Shown: piece by piece, positions 32,124-43,229 of the stretch | Position numbering within the stretch: the first letter of the stretch is position 1 | How the letters are laid out: every line of letters starts with the position of its first letter | Assembly: GCA_963556305.1 (NCBI GenBank) | Contig: OY745768.1 | Coordinates: 372,001 to 436,000 of the forward strand | Length of the DNA stretch: 64,000 bases | Reading direction: 5' to 3' | Source: Platismatia glauca | Taxonomy: Eukaryota > Ascomycota > Lecanoromycetes > Lecanorales > Parmeliaceae | Made by a program: the position numbers and the translations under genes | The notes under the pieces: model-generated | Database searches by the model: none | The model's input: the letters and a program-made list of their open reading frames with translations, nothing else | What the model was told of the DNA's origin: nothing

Positions 32124-32755
32124 ATGAATGAATACACTGAAGATCAACTTTCCGAACAATTTCCTACCTCCCAACACTCCTACCCCACTCCCGAACCCAT
32201 GAAAGACTTCACCGCACCAAGTGGCCTGACATAAACCCCATAGAACGGTGCATCCTCTATGCTCTTCGTAGATACTACGAGAAAATCAAATACCCCGAGA
32301 ACACCGACACTGGCTCTGTCGAGGCCGTCGTAGCACGCTTGCTTTCCGCGTCCAGTCAGAATATAGGTCCCATGATGCAGTACCTCCAGGAGCACGAAGA
32401 GCTCTAGCTAGAGGACGTGACTTACAGTCTGGGCGATTTCAAAGATTTCGACGAGTGCATCAGCTACGTGTGCGAGCTTGAGCTACGCAAGGAGCGATCC
32501 ATCCGTAGGTTTGCCCAGGTCTCTCCATGCAAGAACTCCCTTCCTAATGGCAACTTAGAGAGGCAGGAGCAGGCCAAAGCTAGCTCTGTAGTCCGAGTCG
32601 AGGCGGTGGTCGGCGCAGCAGTACTTGATGACGTGGACGAGGGATGTTGTTTGGTTATGGTTATGGGAGAGTATAATACTCGCTCTGATAGTAGAGGGGA
32701 CCACATCCGTGGGAAGAGCGGATCCCGCAATGTAGATGGTTGTCTTTACGGATGA
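32124..32755 (+). pseudogene. Decayed hypothetical gene (frameshift plus TAG)
   Basis: Unrecognised. An ATG at 32124 opens a Ser/Pro/Glu-rich frame that stops after about 35 codons. One base shift at an A-run (about 32202) leads into clearly protein-like sequence (KWPDINPIERCILYALRRYY, then ARLLSASSQNIGPMMQYLQE). That frame is interrupted once by TAG at 32405-32407 and then continues (EDVTYSLGDFKDFDECISYV) to 32755. Alternatives are an unrecognised intron or base-calling errors. It lies in the same gene-poor, G-rich segment as the decayed gene at 29,985. Confidence 0.4.
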
Positions 32756-34992
32756 GGCAGGTAAGCCAAGAAGTGTACCGTTGCGCTTGTCTGGCGAGTA
32801 TCCTTTGTGCAGGACACTGTGGCCTAGAAGACCAAGGATGCAAATCTAGTAGATATATATGGAGGAGCAGCATTATAAGCTTAAGTAGCCAGAGGAGTAT
32901 GGAAGCTAAGAAAGTACTTGCAAACGTCTTGGCGAAAGCAAAGCAGCCAGGCCCATGCATTGCCCTGGTCGTAGTCCCGCCAGATGCAGCTGGTAGACCA
33001 TTGGCATAGACATAGCAGAGTCTCGAGGTCTGTGACGACCCACCTTATCAGCAGTATGAGATAGAGTAGTTGCATATTGCTCAAACATGCTCGGATTCTA
33101 GGACTTCAGCTGTATTCAACGGTAATTCAGATCAAGCAGTCTGCGAGAATAGCCTGGTCTAGAGAGAATGTGAGCTTGATCAGTTTCTCAATGGACTGTA
33201 CGAATTCTCATTGCGTCATTGCAAACGTTGCAAATCAGGTTCGAGGATTTGATCCTCATATTCGGGAACTATTACCAGCCGATACAGATGAAGGGGTTTA
33301 TACAACACCGACAGCCGAGCGCGCGCGCGCCTCTCGAACGCATGGGCTGCTAACAAGGGTCTTTTATGTACGACTTTCTGTTGCGTCGGTTTGTACCCGT
33401 TGCTGGATTCGGAAACACCGATTCCGGCATGAGATAAGGCGGCGACGATCTAACCGTATTAGTCCGACTAGTCGTAATTCGAAGAGCTGATGTATGAGTC
33501 TGGAGCATTTACAAGTGGACTTTTTGAATGCGTAAGATGACCAAATTCAAATATCGACTTGCTCTACTTGTCATTCAATCTCAAGACGATAAACATTAGT
33601 TGCCATTTGGAACGCCAGGGCGATGAAGCTCTGAAGCCACTCTGGCAGCAACATTCGATGAAGGCAGTGGTAAGATTGCTCCGCCGCATGGTCGGCCAAA
33701 GGTAGGCTTAGGGCTCCCACACCTCCTTCTCCCCAGTTCCTGCGTATCCTCGGGGATCAATACTGGCCGCAGAACAGATGAACGGGATGTGCAGAAGGAA
33801 AAGAAACGAAATTACGCCGAGCAAGCGAGAGCCGCAAAGTCGTCGTGCCCACCATCATACCAAGGGATAAGAAGTTGCCCGTTGTCCAACACATGCTTCC
33901 TTGTCCACGATCGTCTCGCCGCTCATGCAAGCGCTGGAAGTATTTCTTACTTATGAGCGGTAGAAGTTGCCCCGCTGCAAGACACGCGATCAGCGCCATC
34001 ATTCAGATGAGGCTCGACTTCAAGGCCGAACTTAAGCGCTCAGCATTCAGTCGAGTTCGGCGTCTAGTAGCAAAAGATCAAGGAAGGATACGCGAATGAT
34101 TCTATGGTGATGCTATCAGCATACCTACCTCTGTAAAAGATAAATTTCCAGCGTTTGGAGTATTACAGGGACAGATATTTCACCCTTGCCGCTAGATTCT
34201 AGCTCGAGTCTAATCAGGACGCACAATGAGAAGATGCATTCGCAAGTCATTTACTACCAATCACATTGCTGAAAACAGAAAGGTGGAGAGCCGCTAAATT
34301 AGCGAGCTGAAAAATAGCAGATCTGAGTCGTGTGAAGCTAAGCTTTTGCTGTTTACGCCGAGCGGCACATACCCGAAAAGGCCCATTCCTAGCTTCTAAG
34401 GATCACTATACAATGCGTTCGGCATATGTCTTCCCTCTTATTATTATTGTGGTCTCAGCTTGAACGTTTCATCTTTCTCGCCGTCAGACTAAGCAGTAGA
34501 CAATCTAGGTAGTCGACAACCTGCATGCCTCGAGTCCGCTCATCTCCTAAAGGATAGAGAAAGCTGAAGCATGGGTGTGATGCAGTAAGGTAAGATCATG
34601 CGTGGTCGCTAGATAGATAGGGTACTCACAAAGAACTACTCTTCAATCCTTTTCATCCTTTTGATCCTTCGCGCACTCCTCATTCCCCCCAGGCTACGGC
34701 ACAATATAAGTCTAAAAGACGAGCACAAATGGAAAATACCACCACCTCACCGCTGTCCGCTGCACGTTGTTGATCATGTAAGCTGCAGCTTCCAGTCCAA
34801 TCAAAAGCCTTCTAATCTCTCGGATTCATACCTCTTTGGTAACATGGATTCTTACACAACCAACATTGATAATGTGGTGAACCTTCTCGGATCAATACCC
34901 TTTCGGTAATTTCGATAGCTACATAATGAACCCCTCTACAACCTTTTGCACCTCCTTTCAAGATGATTCAAAGTTGATACACATGATCCAAG
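32756..34992. other. 2.2 kb gene-free stretch
   Basis: Open frames at 33077-33490 (plus) and 33757-34002 (minus) have no recognisable content. An alternating GC run (GCGCGCGC) sits near 33320. The last few hundred bases are the promoter of the P450 at 34,993. No tRNA or mobile element was recognised. Confidence 0.4.
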
Positions 34993-36617
34993 ATGGTACT
35001 CCAACTTTCTTTCAAACAAAGCTTAAGTGTTCTCGCCATTGCACCACTTGTCGTACGTAAATCCCCTCCCATGAATCTCACACCTAGCTCATTTCATCAC
35101 AGTATCTCGCCCTCACAGCAATCTACAACCTCTTCTTTAGTCCCCTTTCCCGCTTTCCGGGACCTCGATTATGGGCTATCTCACGCATTCCCTACGTCAG
35201 GACCTTAATGAAAGGTGACCTGACTCGTCGCGTCAAAGAGTTTCACGATCGATATGGTCCCGTTGTCCGCCTGGCTCCAAACGAACTTTCCTTCATCGAT
35301 GGACAAGCCTGGCAGGACGTGTACGGCCACCATCACGGCGGCGCTCCCAACTTTCCCAAGAATCCCATTCAGTCGGCTCCAAATGAGGACGGCATCGATG
35401 CCATCATCAGTGCTAATGACGCTGACCATGCACGCTACCGACGTCTTCTTTCTCATTCCTTTTCTGAGAAAGTACTTCGTGAGCAGGAGTACCTTCCTCA
35501 GAGTTACATTGAGCTCTTGATCCGCCGGCTGCGTGAGAGGGCGGGTTCATCAGATACCGCGGTAATCGATATCTCAAGGTGGATCAACTTCGCGACCTTT
35601 GATATCATCGGAGACCTTGCTTTCGGAGAGTCCTTCCACTGCCTCGAGCAGTCCAATTATCACGAATGGGTCACAGTCATGTTCAACCAATTCAAGACCG
35701 CAATCATGATCCTTTCGATGCGCTATCTAGGTTTAGAGAAGCCGGTGAGGATGATGTTGCCGAAAAGTCTCAAAGCGAAACGGGGCATCCATGCTAGCTC
35801 TGCCAACGACAAAATCAGACGTCGTCTTGCCCAGGGGGCTGAAGGCACTGACGCGCAAAGGAACGACTTCATGACCTACATTCTCCGCTACAACAACGAG
35901 AAAGGCATGAGCGTTACAGAGATCGAGTGCACATTCAGATTCCTCGTGGTGGCCGGCAGTGAAACCATTGGCACAGCTTTAACGGGCATGATGGGTTGTC
36001 TGCTGAAGAATCCGGAAATGCTAGACAGAGTCACCCAGGAGGTCCGCCAATCGTTTTCCAATGCATCCCAAATGTCGTCCGACGCAGTCAGCAGGCTCCC
36101 ATACCTCGCCGCCGTGATAGAGGAAGGTCTCCGCGTGTGCCCGCCGGTCTCTTTCGGCACGCCTCGCGTGGTCCCACCAGGAGGTGCAAAAGTCTCAGGG
36201 CACGACCTGCAAGCTGGCGTAAGTCAAACTCTCCCACACTCCCTAATATCTCACGCGTCGGAAACTAAGTGTGTCCACTAGACTTTTGTCTCCTGCCCCG
36301 GCTACGCCTCCAACCACTCTCCCCTCAACTTCCCAGATTCTCCCTCCACGTTCAACCCGGAACGCTGGCTGTCGTCGGACAAAAAGTCCCCCAAATCAGG
36401 CGCGCCGGGCTCCCCGTTCAACCCTTTCTCAATCGGGCCAAGAAACTGCCTCGGTCGCAACCTCGCGTACCTCGAAATGCGACTCATTCTGGCCAACCTC
36501 CTCTGGCAATTCGACTTTGAGCAGATGGACAAGAGTTATCTGTGGGAGAAGCAGAAGGTTTTCATGGTGTGGGAGAAGGACCCTTTGATGGTGAAGGTCA
36601 AAATTAGATCCCAGTAA
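34993..36617 (+). CDS. Cytochrome P450 (second, outside the cluster)
   Basis: ER-bound monooxygenase, 503 residues. Exons 34993-35052, 35103-36218 and 36282-36617. Intron 1 (50 nt) falls in the N-terminal membrane helix (LSVLAIAPLV + YLALTAIYNLFF); then come the FPGPR hinge, RRLLSHSFSEK (helix C, haem propionate contact), I-helix VAGSET, K-helix EEGLR, the PRVVPPGG turn, FNPERW, and heme loop FSIGPRNCLG with the Cys ligand. Intron 2 (63 nt) lies between the PRVVPPGG turn and the meander. Similarity is to fungal secondary-metabolism P450s of the isotrichodermin C-15 hydroxylase type, by eye. It has no biosynthetic neighbours; the next gene is a secreted protease, so substrate and pathway are open. 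Intact. Confidence 0.93.
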
Positions 36618-37529
36618 ATTTGCAACGAGATTAAAGGGCACGCATCTGATCATGACGACTCCAAGGCGGTGGACATGATTCGTGGTTGGGAGACGCAGGA
36701 TTTCCGTCTCGTGGTGTGGGGAAAAGGACGAATGCGAAGGGAATGTGATACTTTCCAATTAAAGACAAACCCATGCTCAAGCCGTCACGGACGAATCCGT
36801 CTGTCAACGCAGACACCGTATCAGCCTCGCCATGACAATGACTCATGAACCCAAAACCGAGACGCCCACGTAATCCACCCACACACGTAGCAAACAACTC
36901 CCCCCACAGATCGCGGAAGCCCACGCACCAAACCACCCGCACACCAGCACAACGACATCTACCCAACCAAACATCCCGCGCGGACAGCCAACGCACGATC
37001 GAAACCCACCGGCGCCACTACACCCCACAGTCGCGTAGCTACCCTCGGACCAACCCCGCCCCGGTCCTACAATGCTCAATCCGCAATACAGCACCTATGC
37101 TTTCCACGCCGGTGATTCCCCGCAGAACCGTTATCCGATGGAAGAAGGACGGGACTCGGGCTCCGGTCATCGCTCCAGTTTCTCGAGTAGTAATTATCAC
37201 ACCGTCACCGCGCCCGCCACATCCACGCTGCGAGCGACCACGTCAGGATGATGCGAGGGGAAGAATTTGACTCGGAACACCGGTTCTCACCGCTGCGCCG
37301 GAGCTTTTCAATGCTAGCTACGAAGCAGAGCGATGTTCTTTCTCTACGTAGCAGCGTCCCCGCCCTTCGTTCCAACTTTTAGAGATCCCCGTGATCCGGA
37401 AACCGTACTGTGCACATCCTGCATTGCCCCCCCCCCCCCTCCTCCCCTTTCAACCACCTCCGCAACCCACACATATTCGCATCCCCCCCATCGCCACCCG
37501 CTAACCAAGCTCCACCCGTCTCCGCCCGC
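36618..37529. other. C-rich intergenic region
   Basis: 0.9 kb between the convergent P450 and aspartic protease genes. The plus strand from 36,845 to 37,530 is C/A-rich and gives long but meaningless His/Pro/Arg-rich frames. A run of ten or more C lies near 37,429-37,440. Confidence 0.4.
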
Positions 37530-39046
37530 CTACGCGTAAGGAGCGTACAGCAACGACAGCTCCGTCCGGTTGAACACGACGTAATTGTTCGCGAAGAACG
37601 GGAAGCCGAGCAGGTTCGGATCGGAGTCGTTCTGGATGCTCGGGTTGCAGTACCCGGCTACGTCCTCGTTAGGGACCTCGTGCGTTGTGCGACGGATGTG
37701 GAAGGAAGTAAGGGAACGCGGAAAGAGCTCACCGGGGGTCGAAAAGTTCGAATATGAGGACACGTTGACGGGGGGGCCGATCAGGGATTCGCCCGCTATG
37801 GTGGCTATGCCGTTGCCGATGTGCAGGGCTAGGTCGGGGAGATTTGCGTTGCAAGGGACGACCCTGTGATGGAGGGTCTTTGAGTCAGCGGTGGCTTCTT
37901 GGGCGATGTCGTACTTCTGCTAGTCTTGGGAGACATTTCCCCGAGCAAATGCTGCCCGACATGTGACTCAATCCTATAGCAAGGGGGGACTGCGAAAGAT
38001 ACGTACCACAATGTAAATCCATCGCCGAAGCGATTGTCGAGAAGGGCCCCCGGCACTCGACTGTAATAAGCTTCAGCGACATCGGATGGGGCGACTATAT
38101 TGTGTCCTGCGCCGGTGTCTGTGAAGGGTGAAACGGCCGGTTAGATTGATTGACGGGTCTCCATCGACGGAGCGCTACGCACCAAGAACAACATGTGCTT
38201 TACTGTTCATCCGCACATTCCCGATGCTATAATCCACGTCATCAACCGCCCAATGGCCGCCCGAATTGTTCAAGTGCGCTCTCGCGAGGTGTCCCGCGTA
38301 TTTGCTGTGGTTAATCGCGCCAAACTCGATGCTGCCCGAGCCACCCGAGTATGCGGCTTTGAAATCCAAGGCGAAACTTTGCATCTCTCTGACGGAAAAC
38401 GGAGCCGGTAAGGAATGAGCTGGGGTTGGAGGTGTGTGATCAGCGCCCGAATGTTGGTATAGTGTTTGGTCCACGGCACCACTGGGCCACAAAGAGTATC
38501 ATACCGTAGGTGGGCTGAGGGCCTAGACCCAGAAGTCCGATATAGGGCTGTTCTTGAAAGAATGGAGAAGTAGCATTTGCGTAACCCATCGAGACATTGT
38601 TGAACGTGAGGCCACCGATTGAAACAGTCTCTGTGATCATGCGCCCTTGGACCGAACCTCCTCCGTAGGCAATACTGAAAAACTCGTTCATAGGGCTTAC
38701 TGTATGACTGTCCATGTAGTCGTACTTACCTCGGTTGCTAGAATTCAATGTAGAAAGTAGTATCGGGTCAAGGACCCATCTATGGCATGGAATTAGAAGA
38801 TCTTAGACTCCTGTGAGCACTCTCCCATAGCAATTCTCACAGGAAAGAAGAGCCTGTGTCAATTTCCAAGGTTACGTTCTGCCCTCCGATCATTGCATTA
38901 GTATCCCATTGGAAAACCAACGATTGGACACTAGATATGCCGACATTTCTGCGCTGAAGGGACGATCTGAAAGAGGGAGGTGTTTCCTGGCTTGTAGATA
39001 GAGCTATAGAAGTAAAGAGTGGAAGAAGGAGATGAAAGCAAGGCAT
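37530..39046 (-). CDS. Secreted pepsin-like aspartic protease (family A1)
   Basis: Secreted acid protease of 362 residues (387 if the last intron is retained). Exons: 39046-38841, 38779-38505, 38419-38183, 38118-38007, 37863-37733 and 37657-37530. It has a signal peptide (MPCFHLLLPLFTSIALS), a short propeptide with an RR step, first catalytic Asp in EIDTGSSFLWVLD, a flap-like FSIAYGGGSVQG, GLLGLGPQ, and second catalytic Asp in VVLDTGAGHNIV after splicing. DTGA replaces the usual DTGT/S. Several N-glycosylation sequons and two Cys (VPCNANLP and GYCNPS) fit the C-terminal disulfide. The last intron (37732-37658, GTGAGC...CTAAC...GTAG) is 75 nt, in phase and stop-free, so retention would add 25 residues. 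Probably nutritional or host-protein digestion. Confidence 0.9.
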
Positions 39047-39871
39047 GATGAAAGGAGTGTTTTACGCTTGTTATCGTACTGTCAAATAACGAAAGAAAGG
39101 GAGGAAAGAGAGCTGACACGAGGACTAAATTTATAAGAAGACAACGCTCTGGTGTTCAGTCTGTGAAATGAAATGTTATGCTTGCAATATCAATAGGTGC
39201 CGCAGCCATAGATTGAAGCGCGTTTGCGGCTCTGCTGCAGGGCATGCATGGAGCCGAGAAATGTCCAATTACCCGCCCTCTTCCTTCGCTTGTCCCTAGA
39301 GCTATGGCCTGTTACGGTCAATGCGGACGGTGCTCTGGTTGATGAATGGTAAGGCAAAAATCTGCGGGAAGCGGTCAGCGGCCTGAACCCAATGCTTACT
39401 CTGGTTTCCCCCTTGCGAAGCCAAATAGGGAAGTGGCCGCTTCAAAGAGTCACTTCCAGTCCCAGCCTTTTTGCGTCCAAAGACCCGATAAAGCCCATCG
39501 AAAGCATATCTGGTACCTTCGTCTTCACATTGGCTCTGAGGACCATGGCGGTAGGACGCTACCTCAGCTCTGACCTTCCAATACTGAACTTAAATCTCCT
39601 GCGGCGATTATCTTGCGATATTCAGCAGCATGTTGATGTCTCGTGCTCATGCACAGCCTCAGTCTCATCTTAAATTTCAGAGGCCACAGCTCGATAACCC
39701 GATCCAGACACACGGAGCTGCCGTAACCACCGCTGATTCGTAATCTAGTACCAGCTCGCGCTTCCTATAGTAGTCCTTCAGGATACTTCGCGGAAAGCAG
39801 CCCCCTCATTTAGCGCAAACGGTACGATCTTTTCGATATTCTGTCGATCCGATTGAAGCTAGGATCTCAAC
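39047..39871. other. Intergenic, protease promoter
   Basis: 0.8 kb with no supported gene. It includes the upstream region of the secreted protease and the 3' flank of the next minus-strand gene. Confidence 0.4.
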
Positions 39872-40662
39872 TTACATCCTAGCCGTAGTGGCACTCAGAC
39901 CATCCTCCTGAGGCAGCATGCCCGCAACGCGCCTCTCATCCTCAACTTCCTCTTCATCCCCGGCCTCGCCTTCGCTTTCTTCGTTGCCATCAATACTGCT
40001 CTCACTGTCGTCTCATCCTCTTCGTCTCCATCCCAAAGATCGATGACCTGAACCAAGTCCTCAAAGATGCAGCAACTATCGGCAATTCCTTGTAATTCTA
40101 CCAGCTTGTCATCGCACCACGGCCTCAGCTTCTCCATCTCTTCATCTGTCAAGCTTGCCGCAATATCCAGCATCACCGGCACCAACCCCCTTCCGGACTG
40201 GTAGTGGATCCTAGCTTCATGGCCCACAACCCCATTGCTCAAACATATAGACTTGCCAATCTTCCTCAACGTCTCCAGCGCACTCTCTTTAGTCTTGAAG
40301 CTAGCAGCCTTCGGGCAACGTGTCCGAATGGTTTCAAAGCATCCCTCAATGCTCTTTATCGCCTCTCCGGCCATTTCGTATGCATGTGAGCCCTGCAAGC
40401 GATCATAGGTGACGTTTAGTGTCTTCCACGCCGACTTGGAGAGATAGTCGAAATCCAAGACTTTGGCGCGCTCAGCTGCGGCGATGCGATCGACTTCCTC
40501 TTGGATTCTGGAGGCAACATCGGGGTGGATTTTCGCTGCTGCAATGAGGAGGTTTGCGACTGTGCTTGCGTCGATGCTGTCGACGAGCTTGGAAAGGTCA
40601 ACGGCGTGGGTATCATGGGTATCTGAATCCGAGCGGGCGCGCTTGGCAGGGCGACCGGACAT
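39872..40662 (-). CDS. Uncharacterised nuclear-type acidic protein, frameshifted near its end
   Basis: Conserved-looking ascomycete protein of unknown function. It begins MSGRPAKRARSDSD, a likely nuclear signal. An all-helical body follows (LDASTVANLLIAAAKIHPDV, FDYLSKSAWKTLNVTY, LETLRKIGKSICLSNGVVGH, DSCCIFEDLVQVIDLWDGDE). The frame as given ends at 39895 in a basic tail. Shifting by one base at about 40010 instead gives a highly acidic tail (EESEGEAGDEEEVEDERR) ending at TAA 39872-39874, which suits the preceding DGDEEDE far better. I therefore suspect one missing base in GATGAGACGAC. The start at 40662 is preferred over 40671. A distant likeness to Cut8/STS1 proteasome-tether helices was considered but is not strong. 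Confidence 0.6.
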
Positions 40663-40899
40663 GTTGTGCACAAGAACTCAGCTACTGATCAAAGAATTAG
40701 ATCGTGAAATTGAACGAATGTCTGCAATCAGAGTACGCATGCTCGGCATGGTTGCCAAAGCCGACTGCCAAGTACATATAAGGCTGAGTGTTGACTTCGC
40801 CTCGTTCGTCGGAAAGAATTGCGCTCGATTATAACAGTCGAGTATCTACGGAGTCTTTTCCCCTCCCCTTAACGCACCATCCAGTGTCATACTACAGCT
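40663..40899. other. Short intergenic
   Basis: Contains the promoter of the acidic protein gene. Nothing else seen. Confidence 0.3.
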
Positions 40900-41436
40900 T
40901 TACTTTGTGCAATCGATTTTATATTCAGTAGCAAGCACCTTGGCAATATCGTCACCACAACTTCCCACCTGACAGCCTTCCTCGCAGTCCTCTACTGTGT
41001 CCTGCCCAGAAGAGCCACGAAATCTCCAATATAGTCGATGACTGATTCTATCTGCTTGATGCAAGACCTGACAAGCTTCTACTCTCGTTCCTCTCGATGT
41101 CTGCCCAAAGCCTTCGGTTTTCATTGCGGTTGGAGGAGGCGGTGATGATCCTGTGAATTCAGCAGCGCCAAGTGCAGAATCTGATAGACTCAACCTCCCT
41201 TTGGTTGTGCTTCGTCGGTTCGGCTCATACGGTGTGTATGTGAGCGTTGCTACCAGGCGAGTATCTACATAGCTTAGCTGTCCAACCATCACGTACCTAG
41301 GGTGTATCATTTTGTTGCTGATCTTTGCAGCTCTGACTGTCTTTCCGCATGGTTGCGTCAATGGATGTTGCGTCCATGCAGTAGCCCATACCGTGCCCTG
41401 AAGTGGAAAGTTCACATTTGTTTTTGAAAATCGCAC
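40900..41436 (-). CDS. Hypothetical protein, low support
   Basis: A 178-codon minus-strand frame with no domain I recognise. The last 70 residues contain several Cys (EDCEEGCQVGSCGDD) and could be a secreted-type module, but no signal peptide is visible and no intron joins it to the gene upstream. It lies 96 bases downstream of a broken secreted-protein gene on the same strand and could be an unrelated exon or chance frame. Confidence 0.25.
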   Translation of the reverse strand: MRFSKTNVNFPLQGTVWATAWTQHPLTQPCGKTVRAAKISNKMIHPRYVMVGQLSYVDTRLVATLTYTPYEPNRRSTTKGRLSLSDSALGAAEFTGSSPPPPTAMKTEGFGQTSRGTRVEACQVLHQADRISHRLYWRFRGSSGQDTVEDCEEGCQVGSCGDDIAKVLATEYKIDCTK

Positions 41437-41531
41437 TTGACATTAAAGATTGAATGGGCCCTAGCTGCGCATACGATCATATAGCATGAAGTAACAGCTG
41501 CTCATGCGGCTATCATGCTTCTGGATTTCCC

Positions 41532-42315
41532 CTACTCGCTATCTAACAAGGGTGCGGGCTGAGTCAACGCCAGACTCGTCACGTTCGTCACACCAACCGG
41601 AGGTGGCCATAGCCTACCATAGACCCATACATTGATCGAGTCCTTCGCTCCAACACCGACCGTCGCCCCTCCACCATACCGATCTACAGGTTTCTCTTGG
41701 TCAGAGCACTTATGAGCTAGCGCCCATGCAGTGGCCTCAACTATCTACAGCCTCACTGTATCCTGGTCACCATCATTGTTCATATCAAGAAGGACTATGC
41801 ATGTCCTGTATCTGAAGCTTGCGGGAAGAGGGTAATAGAACTCCGTGGCCACCGATTCACGGCTGAACGTGTACTTCTGGTTGGGTCTTCTATCCCCAAT
41901 GATTGCGTCGGCAGCTATCAGCCACGGCTTGAATCTGTCCCTATCTGCATCGTTCACCACGTCTATTGAGATGACGCACGTTCCATTTCGAAACACCTTT
42001 GGGAGCTTGAATCCAGCCCTAGGCGCTCGGGCGAATAGTATAAGGCGGAAAGGATCTGTGAAATAGAACATTTCATTGGCGGCGTTGACGCAGTCTTGCT
42101 CATTGGCTGGAAAGAGTCCCCTTCGCGGTTTTGCTGGATCGGAGCAGTCGCCGTCCTCGTTTGCATTCGAAGAAACGTTCAAGATGGGTAAGCTGATCAG
42201 AGGAAGATGTGATGGATAGGCTAAAGACACTTGATTGAAGAGTAGCTGCAGAGGCGAAGAATCCATGAAGGGAGAGCAACAGGAGTGCCGCCGCTTGAGC
42301 TTGTGGCCATGCCAT
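41532..42315 (-). pseudogene. Secreted Cys-containing protein, one in-frame stop
   Basis: Fungal secreted-protein type of unknown function. The ATG at 42315 opens a signal peptide (MAWPQAQAAALLLLSLHGFF, then ASA). The mature part, in another frame, runs DGDCSDPAKPRRGLFPANEQ and then shows a duplicated motif. The first copy is FRNGTCVISIDVVNDADRDR; the second is FRYRTCIVLLDMNNDGDQDT. An intron with a weak GTCTTT donor (ending AACGAG) or a frameshift must link the two. TAG at 41745-41747 interrupts the frame, after which it continues convincingly (IVEATAWALAHKCSDQEKPV, GGATVGVGAKDSINVWVYG) to a TAG at 41532-41534. The internal stop is one C-to-T change from CAG. Either a recent pseudogene or an error. 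Confidence 0.55.
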
Positions 42316-42433
42316 GGATTGCCGTAGAGACAAATGCAAAAGGAGCAATGAGGTAGACAGGCCCCTGCAACGCTGAAAAAGATCCACTCCTGCGTGTTAA
42401 ACGCTTGCCGGTCACCCTCGGCAATCGAGATGC

Positions 42434-42790
42434 GGGACAAAGCCCGCCCACGTGGCAATCCCGACCCTCTGGCAGCAAATCAGACACGACGTAAGAGAGA
42501 GGGAAAAACCGCCTGTTTGAAGATTTCTGCTCACTGCCAGCGACTCGGGACTCACGTTGGGGGATAAAGCCCTGCCCATGTGGCAATCTCAACCCCCTAT
42601 CAGCGAATCAGATACAACGTCGGAGATCAAAGGCCTGCGTATCTGACGATTTCTACTCACTGCCAGCAACGCAGATACCACGTTGAGGGCAAAGCCTGCC
42701 TGTTTAGCAATGCCTGCTCCTCTCCTGCAAATCAGGTGCGATCTTGAGCAATGAAGCCCATCAGGAATGAAGTCCCTGCCTGACAACTCC
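42434..42790. repeat. Degenerate minisatellite, about 63 bp units
   Basis: About five diverged units starting near 42434, 42501, 42561, 42624 and 42687, each with an AAAGCC-GCC start, a CACTGCCAGC-like middle and an ACGT-containing end. Alternate units are more alike, giving a 126-127 bp higher-order period. It lies directly upstream of the broken secreted-protein gene. Confidence 0.65.
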
Positions 42791-43093
42791 TGCCCGTTTG
42801 TTTCAACCCCTCCATTCGCTACCTACGCTGTGTTATGTCGGGTTCCAGACGGGCTCTTCACGATGAGTATAAAGTGGGAGAGCTCTCTCTGCTCTTTTGT
42901 CTTTTTTTCCACATCCAGGAAGCAGCAACAGTCAAAGCCTCTGCAGTCCTACCCATACGCACCGGCATCCAGACACACCAGCACACACACATACCGGCGC
43001 CAACAAATATTAGCATACACATACACCAGCATCCACTGCACTGATCTCGGTGCAAGCCAATCATCCCTCACCACCAAGCCATTACATATCGGT

Positions 43094-43229
43094 CACAATG
43101 TCAAGTAATCCCAACCCATTTCTTCCCAAGCCCTTTCTTGTCAAACCTCTGGAGATCGCGGCACAATGTCATGTAATCCCAAACCCTTTCTACCCTGCCC
43201 TTTCTTGTCAAATCTTCTGGAGATCGCGG
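43094..43229. repeat. Two-copy tandem repeat, 68 bp period
   Basis: The unit beginning CACAATGTCA and ending GGAGATCGCGG occurs at 43094-43161 and again at 43162-43229 with a few substitutions and small indels. It appears to duplicate the start-codon region of the decayed frame that follows. Confidence 0.75.

Noticed and set aside
33239..33260. tRNA-like B box (GGTTCGAGGATTTGATCC)
   Set aside because: It does not match a proper B box and no cloverleaf or A box fits around it. No tRNA was found anywhere in the window.
36845..37270. 141-codon His/Pro/Arg-rich frame
   Set aside because: C/A-rich intergenic DNA; no domain, signal peptide or splice signals.
39895..40662. Cut8/STS1 proteasome tether
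   Set aside because: Only a loose helical and HP-motif likeness; the family-defining order of motifs was not found.
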